This document shows, one piece after another, positions 1 through 5,530 of a stretch of 8,048 nt of DNA. Each line of letters opens with the position of its first letter. Position 1 is the first letter of the stretch. The translations under genes were made by a program, and so were the position numbers. The notes below the pieces were generated by a model. It did no database searches, was not told where the DNA came from, and saw only the letters and a program-made list of their open reading frames with translations. This DNA comes from DATGLE01 sp035294325 (lineage in GTDB: Bacteria > Chloroflexota > Ktedonobacteria > Ktedonobacterales > Ktedonobacteraceae). Where the stretch lies: the NCBI GenBank assembly GCA_035294325.1, contig DATGLE010000215.1, forward strand, positions 1-8,048, read 5' to 3'.

Positions 1-103
1 TTTCCGCCCGCGTTACCTCGCCCGAACTCCATGCGCGGATCTGCTCCGGGCTGGCAATACTGATGCGCAGTGCGCTGATTTTGTCGAATTCAAAAGAGGA
101 CAC
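1..103 (-). CDS. rpoC: RNA polymerase beta' subunit, N-terminus (partial, runs off left edge)
   Basis: This is the catalytic large subunit of RNA polymerase. Only the first 34 codons lie in the window. Read from a GTG at 103-101, the protein contains RISIASPEQIRAWSSGEV, which matches the conserved start of bacterial beta' (compare IxLASPxxIRSWSxGEVxxPE), the segment just before the zinc-binding region. The start is well supported: GGGAGG on the minus strand (116-111) lies 7 bases upstream of the GTG, and the conserved block begins about 12 residues in, as is normal for this protein. The gene is transcribed away from the chaperone-GTPase-kinase cluster. No rpoB precedes it on this strand; the upstream DNA is non-coding and then a divergent operon. 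Identity is firm despite the short length, because this motif is highly diagnostic. Confidence 0.92.
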   Translation of the reverse strand, partial: MSSFEFDKISALRISIASPEQIRAWSSGEVTRAE

Positions 104-110
104 CGCTCTC

Positions 111-116
111 CCTCCC
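111..116 (-). promoter_or_regulatory. Ribosome binding site of rpoC
   Basis: GGGAGG on the minus strand lies 7 bases before the GTG at 103-101. It decides the start codon of rpoC over any upstream in-frame alternative. Confidence 0.75.
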
Positions 117-123
117 GGGTTGT

Positions 124-152
124 ACGATAGCCAGTGATCCCTGTGCTGTCTA
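124..152 (-). promoter_or_regulatory. Candidate sigma70-type promoter for rpoC
   Basis: On the minus strand TAGACA (152-147; 5 of 6 matches to TTGACA) is followed after 17 bases by TATCGT (129-124; 4 of 6 matches to TATAAT). Transcription would start near 117, right at the ribosome binding site, giving a very short leader. That tight fit makes the call uncertain. The true rpoC promoter may lie further upstream. Confidence 0.25.
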
Positions 153-238
153 TGGAAGAAGAGGGACAGATAGAGTGCTGCCGCTCAACAAAGCATCCAG
201 AGAGGGCCAGCAAAGCCACTTTTGTCCCTCGCTCTGAC

Positions 239-267
239 TTGCCTCTCCAGGTGCAGCGCCTTATGAT
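239..267 (+). promoter_or_regulatory. Candidate sigma70-type promoter of the chaperone-GTPase-kinase operon
   Basis: TTGCCT (239-244; 4 of 6 matches to TTGACA) is followed, after exactly 17 bases, by TATGAT (262-267; 5 of 6 matches to TATAAT). Transcription would begin near 274, leaving a leader of about 155 bases to the GTG at 429 or about 40 to the GTG at 315. The -10 box stands out in otherwise GC-rich DNA. A housekeeping-type promoter here, with no CIRCE element, suggests the operon is not under classical HrcA heat-shock control. Confidence 0.5.
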
Positions 268-415
268 TGCAGCAGTTTCAGTCGCAGCATAGCTGCCTTT
301 CACTGTAGATAAGCGTGGAATACTTGAGGAATAAGCGCACCGTCCACAACAGGAGCCTTTCAAGCGCGGCAGCGCCTGGCGTTAACCCTGAGCGATCAGT
401 CTCGCAACCATCAGT

Positions 416-420
416 GGAGG
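416..420 (+). promoter_or_regulatory. Ribosome binding site choosing the GTG start at 429
   Basis: A perfect GGAGG core lies 8 bases before the in-frame GTG at 429. The upstream in-frame GTG at 315 has no purine-rich site before it. This favours 429 as the main start of the GrpE-like gene. Confidence 0.6.
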
Positions 421-428
421 GAGAAGAA

Positions 429-986
429 GTGGCTGCCCTGAAAGGCATACTCCTGTCTGTGCAGTCATTAACGACGGCAATCTCCGCCCTGCGTCAGGAC
501 TTTGACACCAAAATCAAATATGATGAGAGCAAGCAGCAGCTTATCGATAGCCTGCACCAGGAATTGCAGGCTTATCGTGATGGCCTGCACTTTCGTATTT
601 TGCGACCTATCCTGCTCGACCTTATCTCCATCTATGATGAACTGGGCGCGCTGATCGAAAACGCCAGCGCCGAGGCTTCGGCGGTTCCGCGCCAGGTGAT
701 CGACAATCTGAGCGCGCTTCAGGAAAGCATCGAGGAGACATTGTATCGCAATGGGGTAGAAGCTTTCAGCGTTGAACAGGAGACCTTCCTTGCCAGCCGG
801 CAGCGCAATGTGCGCGTCATCGCCACCACCGATCGACAGAAGAATAACCAGATCGCCAGGAGGGTACGTAAAGGCTTTGTCTACGAAGGCACGCTGCTTC
901 GTCCCGAAGTTGTCGAAAGCTATAAATTTACGCCCGCGTCCCCATCTGCTCAGACAGGCGTGGTGCGCCTTACTCTGCCCGAATGA
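429..986 (+). CDS. GrpE-like nucleotide exchange factor for the adjacent Hsp70
   Basis: GrpE proteins are dimeric cytosolic factors that release ADP from Hsp70. This 185-residue product has the family layout: a long charged helix at residues 5-55, likely a dimerising coiled coil (DESKQQLIDSLHQELQAYR); a helical middle starting at LRPILLDLISIYDEL; and a beta head at about 106-168 ending in RRVRKGFVYEGTLLRPEVV, the counterpart of the GrpE head motif with its conserved LRPA/V. It lacks the strongly acidic, disordered N-terminus of typical housekeeping GrpE. The GTG at 429 is preferred because of GGAGG 8 bases upstream; a GTG at 315 would add 38 disordered residues. Tandem stops (TGA, TAG) close the frame. 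It is the first gene of the cluster, 83 bases before its presumed partner. It is divergent, so more likely a dedicated paralogue than the cell's main grpE. Family assignment is secure. Confidence 0.85.
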   Translation: MAALKGILLSVQSLTTAISALRQDFDTKIKYDESKQQLIDSLHQELQAYRDGLHFRILRPILLDLISIYDELGALIENASAEASAVPRQVIDNLSALQESIEETLYRNGVEAFSVEQETFLASRQRNVRVIATTDRQKNNQIARRVRKGFVYEGTLLRPEVVESYKFTPASPSAQTGVVRLTLPE

Positions 987-1055
987 TAGGCTCAAACTCA
1001 TCCTGTTATAACGGGCCGCCTGCTCTCATTGCAGGTCACACAAGCTAAAAACGAC

Positions 1056-1062
1056 AAAGGAG
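1056..1062 (+). promoter_or_regulatory. Ribosome binding site of the Hsp70-like gene
   Basis: AAAGGAG lies 7 bases before the ATG at 1070. It sits in the 83-base gap after the GrpE-like gene, where no convincing promoter or terminator is visible, so the Hsp70 gene is probably read from the upstream promoter. Confidence 0.7.
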
Positions 1063-1069
1063 CCTGTGT

Positions 1070-2749
1070 ATGAGCGATCAACCAGCAACCATCTTCGGCA
1101 TTGATCTGGGCACGACCTACTCGTGCATATCCTACGTCGATAAATATGGTAAAGCCGTGATTGTCCCCAACAAGGAGCACAATTTGACCACTCCTTCGGT
1201 AGTACTGTTCGAGGGTGAGCATTGCATCGTCGGTGAAGAGGCGAAAAATAGCGCTCTGCTCAATCCTGACGCCGTGGTCGAGATGGTCAAACGCCACATG
1301 GGTGAGGCGAACTGGCGTTTTCTTCATGATGACATCGAATTTACCCCTGAGGAGATTTCCGCCTATATTCTACGCAAGCTTGCGCTCGATGCGGAAGAGG
1401 CGCTGGATATGCCCGTCAAAGATGTCGTCATCACCTGCCCGGCCTACTTCGGCATCGCTCAGCGTGAAGCCACGGTACGCGCTGGAGAGATAGCCGGCCT
1501 GCGCGTGCGGGAGATCATCAACGAACCAACGGCGGCTGCCATTACCTATGGCCTGCAAAACGAGAAAGATCAGGTTGTGCTCGTCTACGATCTGGGAGGG
1601 GGCACGTTCGATATTACGATCATCGCCATCAAAAGCGGAGCTATCACCGTCATCGCCACCGGGGGCGACCACAATCTGGGCGGGCGCAACTGGGACGAGG
1701 CGGTGGTCGTCTACCTGGCTCAGCAGTGGCAGGCGGAGACCGGATCGCTGGAGGATCCCACGGACTACCCGGAGACGCTGCAAGACCTCTGGCTCAAAGC
1801 CGAACGCGCCAAATGCGCGCTCACTGCCCGAAAGAGCACCAGAGTCGTTGTTTCACATGCCGGCCAGCTCGTCAGGGTGCCACTAACGCGCGACAAGTTT
1901 AACGAGTTGACCGCCAGCCTGCTTGATCGCACCGTCATCTTTACACGTATGACGATGGATGAAGCATGCAAGCGCGGTTATGGCAAGTTTGACCAGATCT
2001 TGCTGGTTGGCGGTTCCACCAAAATGCCTCAGATTGCCGAGCGCCTGGCCGCCGAGTTTCGCATCCCCCTGCGCATCTTTGAGCCTGACGAGGCGGTTGC
2101 CAAAGGCGCGGCAATCTATGGACAGAAACTGCTGTTGAACCAGCAGGTTGAGGATCGCGTGGCCCAGATGTCGGGCACGCCGCGTGGAGAGATTGAACTG
2201 CACGAGGTTGCGCCGAGCATCAGAAGACGCGCACAGGCCGCTGTTGCCAGTGAGCTTGGATTGAAGGAGGAGACGGTAGATAAGCTGGTCAATACAGCCA
2301 TCACCAATGTCGCCAGTCACAGCTTCGGCATTATTATTACTATCGATCACCAGACGCCCAGATGTCGTGAAGTTATCGAAAATCTCGTGCTGGCTAACGA
2401 CCCTTTGCCTTCATTCCGCATGCACCTCTATGGAACGCTCGAAGCGAATCAGGAGACAGTCGAATTGCGCATCATGGAAAATATGGAGAAAACGTCGATT
2501 GTCGAGCCGGAGCGCTACACAGCGGAGGAGGAGATCGGCAAGGTCACACTGCTCCTGCCGCCAGGGCTGCCGGCCAGGACGCCCATCGAAGTCACCTTCG
2601 AGCTTGACCGGCAGGGAAGGCTGCATGTCATCGGGCGCGAGCCGCAGAGCGAAACACACGCCGAGGCTACCTTCGAGACACGCGGCGGGATCACTGACCA
2701 GGAGATGCAGAGCGCCAGATCGCGCGCGACAAGCCTTACCATTCTGTGA
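1070..2749 (+). CDS. Hsp70/DnaK-like chaperone ATPase lacking the C-terminal lid
   Basis: This is a cytosolic ATP-driven chaperone of 559 residues; DnaK is about 610-640. The nucleotide-binding domain (about 7-355) has all signatures: GIDLGTTYSC (10-19), INEPTAAAITYGL (150-162), VYDLGGGTFDITI (172-184), LLVGGSTKMPQ (311-321) and EPDEAVAKGAAI (338-349). The residues matching DnaK K70, E171, D194, T199 and D201 are all present (K74, E152, D174, T179, D181), so ATP hydrolysis should work. Instead of the hydrophobic DVLLLDVTP-type linker there is a charged, mostly helical stretch (356-412). A reduced beta substrate-binding domain follows (413-535; SHSFGIIITI, ending PIEVTFELDRQGRLHV). The helical lid and EEVD-type tail are missing. 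It sits between its exchange factor and a J-like protein. It is most likely a specialised Hsp70 for this operon and not the main DnaK. Confidence 0.9.
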   Translation: MSDQPATIFGIDLGTTYSCISYVDKYGKAVIVPNKEHNLTTPSVVLFEGEHCIVGEEAKNSALLNPDAVVEMVKRHMGEANWRFLHDDIEFTPEEISAYILRKLALDAEEALDMPVKDVVITCPAYFGIAQREATVRAGEIAGLRVREIINEPTAAAITYGLQNEKDQVVLVYDLGGGTFDITIIAIKSGAITVIATGGDHNLGGRNWDEAVVVYLAQQWQAETGSLEDPTDYPETLQDLWLKAERAKCALTARKSTRVVVSHAGQLVRVPLTRDKFNELTASLLDRTVIFTRMTMDEACKRGYGKFDQILLVGGSTKMPQIAERLAAEFRIPLRIFEPDEAVAKGAAIYGQKLLLNQQVEDRVAQMSGTPRGEIELHEVAPSIRRRAQAAVASELGLKEETVDKLVNTAITNVASHSFGIIITIDHQTPRCREVIENLVLANDPLPSFRMHLYGTLEANQETVELRIMENMEKTSIVEPERYTAEEEIGKVTLLLPPGLPARTPIEVTFELDRQGRLHVIGREPQSETHAEATFETRGGITDQEMQSARSRATSLTIL

Positions 2750-4332
2750 TGATGAGCACGAAAACGCGTCCCAATTTTTTTTTACTGCTCGGCCTGAATC
2801 CAGATGCGGCCTGGGACCAGGAGGTATTCGCACAACGGCTGCGCGCGAAGCGCATTGAATGGAGCCGCCAGAGCTCCGGTGTCGCCAGCAAGGCGCTGCT
2901 CGCCCGGCAGAATCTGGCATTAATTGAGCAAATACAGACGGTGATGACCGACCCGGCACAGCGAGAACAGGAAGCGCAGGCAGCACGCATCGAACAGGCA
3001 GCGGCACGGCGGGTCGAAGAGCAGCACTTCGAGCGACAACTGGCCTTGCTGCATGCCAGAGAGTCTATCACAGAACAGGAGATAGAGCGTTTCGCCGCCG
3101 CCTTCCAGCATCTTTATTCTCCAGAAGAGATCAGGCGGCGCATTGACGCCGGAATCGGCAGGTCGCGCCCGGCAACCCTCCATAACGTTCGCCCCCTGGA
3201 GCCATCGGTAGTTAAAAGTATCAGAGACCGGCTACAATTTCTGCATATGCATACGCTCTATGAACTGCTCCAGTGCTCACCTCAGACGACTACCGTGGAA
3301 CTGGCGCGCGCCGCCGAACATCTGTATACCGGGCTGGTGAAGCTCCCGCCCGATGCCAGGCTGACCGCCAGGATTGAACTGGCGGGGCTGGCGCGCGACG
3401 TGTTCAGGTCCGACGAACTGCGAGCCAGATATGATGAGAGCCTGCGGCGCGAAGCGCTCCAGCAGATCTTGAGCGAGCTTGACGAGAGCATCGGGCGCGC
3501 GAGCGAGGCCAGGCTCTATCCAGGGCAGATACAATTCTTTCTCGATGCCGCACGCAAGGAGGGCTGGAACGAGCAGGAGGCTCTGGCACTGCTCAAGGAA
3601 CATGCGCGACAACGCAAATGGATCTTGCCAGCCCTGCTGGCCGAAACGTCATCCTCCGCCATCCATAGCGAGGAGCGCAGCCAGCCCGAGCATCCGGCCA
3701 CTCCACAGCCGCAAAGCCTATGGAATGTGCGCTACCACGACCTGGGTTCCGCCCTGCGCCTGCGCTGGACATGGCCCCGGGATTGCCAGGAGGTGCTCAT
3801 CACTTACAGTACGCAGCCATGCAGCCACTATGATCGTGCGGCCACTACTCGACGGCTGCGTCGCAGCGATTACGAACAACGAGGCTACTGCGATATACGC
3901 AGCAGCGGCAATCAGGATTGCCATATCATCATAACAGCGGCTCAGCAGGATGAGACGCGGCCAGCCGTGGACGGTGTACGCTTGCTGGTACGGCGAGCGA
4001 GCAGGACCATCATCACCTACGCCATCATCACAGCCAGGCTTTTGCGCGGCAGGGCAACGCTGCGCCTCACCATCGATGCGCCTGCATTTCCCGTAACGCT
4101 GCCCGCTCTCCTGCTGGTCAGCAAGCACGGGGGGCTGCCCTGGCACAAGGAGGATGGCGTGCCCCTGTTACGTATCGAAAGCGCTTCGTCGCCACACAAG
4201 AACCTCGTATATAATCTGCCCTCCGTCCCCCTGACCGCCGGGACATTGGGCAAGCTATTTCTGGAGGACGAGACGCGTTATGATGAATTTGTGATCCATC
4301 ATCCTGGCAAGGAGCGGATGAGGCTGCGATGA
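2749..4332 (+). CDS. J-like protein with two HPD-less modules and a fibronectin-III-like C-terminal half
   Basis: This 527-residue protein has no standard name. Residues 8-75 (NFFLLLGLNPDAAWD, then TDPAQREQE) and 168-235 (TLYELLQCSP, then VFRSDELRARYDESL) both follow the helix pattern of J domains, including the terminal D-x-R-x-x-Y-D type ending in the second. Neither has the HPD loop that stimulates Hsp70; the second has LPPDA at that place. A charged coiled coil joins them (68-104). Residues 256-292 form a small helical unit. From about 326 the protein turns beta-rich; SALRLRWTWPRDCQEVLITYS (334-354) reads like a fibronectin-III strand pair, followed by another beta domain. The start is ATG 2749, sharing one base with the Hsp70 stop (TGATG); GTG 2746 and ATG 2752 are alternatives. 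It is probably an adaptor for the neighbouring Hsp70. The fold calls are by eye; the function is inferred. Confidence 0.75.
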   Translation: MMSTKTRPNFFLLLGLNPDAAWDQEVFAQRLRAKRIEWSRQSSGVASKALLARQNLALIEQIQTVMTDPAQREQEAQAARIEQAAARRVEEQHFERQLALLHARESITEQEIERFAAAFQHLYSPEEIRRRIDAGIGRSRPATLHNVRPLEPSVVKSIRDRLQFLHMHTLYELLQCSPQTTTVELARAAEHLYTGLVKLPPDARLTARIELAGLARDVFRSDELRARYDESLRREALQQILSELDESIGRASEARLYPGQIQFFLDAARKEGWNEQEALALLKEHARQRKWILPALLAETSSSAIHSEERSQPEHPATPQPQSLWNVRYHDLGSALRLRWTWPRDCQEVLITYSTQPCSHYDRAATTRRLRRSDYEQRGYCDIRSSGNQDCHIIITAAQQDETRPAVDGVRLLVRRASRTIITYAIITARLLRGRATLRLTIDAPAFPVTLPALLLVSKHGGLPWHKEDGVPLLRIESASSPHKNLVYNLPSVPLTAGTLGKLFLEDETRYDEFVIHHPGKERMRLR

Positions 4333-5495
4333 AAAAACTGATCTGCCCGTTCTGCTTTCACGCCTTTCGGTTAGAAGATGCACCATTCCGCTGTGTGATA
4401 CCCTCATGTCCGGGCAGCGAGATCGACGAGGCATACGTCAGGGCGAGGGGATGCAGCGCGGTTCCTATGGGGCGCGTGCTCGTCCCGGCAAGACGCCGGC
4501 GCTGGTCCAGCGCGCCTCGTGAGATGCGCTGCGACGCCTGCTCCCAGACCAGCCGGGTACGCCTCTGCCCGCATTGTCATTTCGAACTGCCGCACGATAT
4601 GGGATTGATCGATCAGCGCATCGTCGCCATTATTGGAGGTCGAGCTACCGGTAAGACTCATTACATCGCTACCTTGATTACGCGATTACAGCAGGAGGTC
4701 GGCAAAGAGTTCAATCTGACCGTGCGTATGCTTGGTGACAACACGCAGGAGCGCTGGGAACGGGATTTCTACACGCCGCTTTTTGTGAACAAGACACTGC
4801 TTCAACCCAACCGGCCCGCCGAGGTTGATGCCTCGGTGAAGGTCCCGCTCATCTTTCGCTTTACCTTCAATCGCGGAGGCTACCGGCGTGCCCTCAATAT
4901 GAGCTTTTTTGATAGCGCCGGCGAAGATTTGACCACGCTCACCAGCATGTCGCTGTACAATCGCTACATCCTTCACGCCGATGGCATTATCTTTCTGCTC
5001 GACCCGCTACAAATCCCCCTGGTGCGAGCGCAATTGCCGCCGGAGAACCTGCCTCCCGCCAATCCGCGATCCTCGCCCGAGCAGATCGTCGGACGGCTGA
5101 GGGATCTCTTTGAACGTGAGCACAGGCTGCGGGTCGCGCGCCCCATAAAGGTGCCCATCGCCTTCGCGTTGTCGAAAATTGACACACTATTTCCCCTCTT
5201 CGAGCCAGGTTCCGAATTTTTTCATCCTGGCTGGCACGCGGGGTATCTGGATCTCGATGATGTGCAATCGGTCCACACAGAGGTGGCGACCTGTCTGGCC
5301 GGGTGGATCAATCAAAACTTCTGCAACATCATTGAGAGCAGCTTTGCTTGCTACAACTATTTCGGTGTCTCCTCTCTCGGCGAGGCGCCCGGCGCCGGTA
5401 ATCGTCTTACGGAGGTTAGCCCTTTCCGTGTTGAGGATCCGTTTCTCTGGCTACTGTACCGGCTGGCGCTGATACGGGGCAAGAAGCGGCGGTAG
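4329..5495 (+). CDS. Soluble zinc-ribbon P-loop GTPase, double-GTPase type
   Basis: This is a 388-residue cytosolic nucleotide-binding switch protein. The N-terminus has two zinc ribbons (C6, C9, C22, C27; and C68, C71, C80, C83). The P-loop domain begins near residue 95: Walker A GGRATGKT (103-110), a DxxG motif in FFDSAGED (D195, G198), and SKID (282-285) in the place of NKxD, which points to guanine specificity. The C-terminus FRVEDPFLWLLYRLAL is typical of the double-GTPase proteins of actinobacteria and Chloroflexota as I remember them. No membrane segment is visible. It overlaps the J-like gene by 4 bases (ATGA), with GAGG at 4320-4323 as ribosome binding site. A second GTPase gene two positions downstream is the likely partner. 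P-loop and zinc-ribbon calls are firm; the GTPase subfamily is less so, and I cannot tell which member of the pair it is. Confidence 0.82.
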   Translation: MKKLICPFCFHAFRLEDAPFRCVIPSCPGSEIDEAYVRARGCSAVPMGRVLVPARRRRWSSAPREMRCDACSQTSRVRLCPHCHFELPHDMGLIDQRIVAIIGGRATGKTHYIATLITRLQQEVGKEFNLTVRMLGDNTQERWERDFYTPLFVNKTLLQPNRPAEVDASVKVPLIFRFTFNRGGYRRALNMSFFDSAGEDLTTLTSMSLYNRYILHADGIIFLLDPLQIPLVRAQLPPENLPPANPRSSPEQIVGRLRDLFEREHRLRVARPIKVPIAFALSKIDTLFPLFEPGSEFFHPGWHAGYLDLDDVQSVHTEVATCLAGWINQNFCNIIESSFACYNYFGVSSLGEAPGAGNRLTEVSPFRVEDPFLWLLYRLALIRGKKRR

Positions 5496-5519
5496 GGACC
5501 AGTTAAACAGTGTCGGCAC

Positions 5520-5523
5520 GAGG
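5520..5523 (+). promoter_or_regulatory. Ribosome binding site deciding the kinase start
   Basis: GAGG lies 7 bases before the ATG at 5531 and 4 bases before the ATG at 5528. An in-frame GTG at 5510 is possible but has only a distant TAGGGA. The zinc-ribbon protein beginning MQSCSICG fits a start at 5531. Confidence 0.45.
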
Positions 5524-5530
5524 TTTGATG

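Larger units (their letters stand above)
104..428. other. Divergent intergenic region between rpoC and the chaperone-GTPase-kinase operon
   Basis: About 325 bases separate the rpoC start from the preferred start of the GrpE-like gene. The region is less GC-rich in parts than the flanking genes. Open frames on either strand here have no recognisable protein character. It must hold the promoters for both directions, and candidates are listed separately. I looked for the HrcA operator CIRCE (TTAGCACTC-N9-GAGTGCTAA). A lone GAGTGCT occurs at 173-179, but there is no upstream half site. No tRNA, insertion sequence or long repeat is visible. A short inverted repeat GCAGC-ATA-GCTGC (284-296) could fold in the leader of the rightward transcript, but is too small to mean much. 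The last 114 bases (315-428) are open in the GrpE frame and could be an N-terminal extension if an upstream GTG at 315 is used. Confidence 0.6.

Noticed and set aside
173..179. GAGTGCT resembling one half of the HrcA operator CIRCE
   Set aside because: The matching TTAGCACTC half is absent at the required spacing upstream.
13..363. Minus-strand open frame of 116 codons across the intergenic region
   Set aside because: It overlaps the rpoC start in another frame, has a cysteine- and serine-rich composition with no domain character, and lies over both promoter candidates.
468..1001. Long minus-strand open frame (177 codons) opposite the GrpE-like gene
   Set aside because: It is the antisense shadow of a gene with clear GrpE motifs; its own protein shows no recognisable features.
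1019..1035. Small hairpin CCTGC-N7-GCAGG between the GrpE-like and Hsp70-like genes
   Set aside because: A 5-base stem with a 7-base loop and no following T run is too weak for a terminator.
2411..3007. Long minus-strand open frame (198 codons) opposite the Hsp70 and J-like junction
   Set aside because: It spans the ends of two well-supported genes, and its composition is typical of antisense reading in GC-rich DNA.
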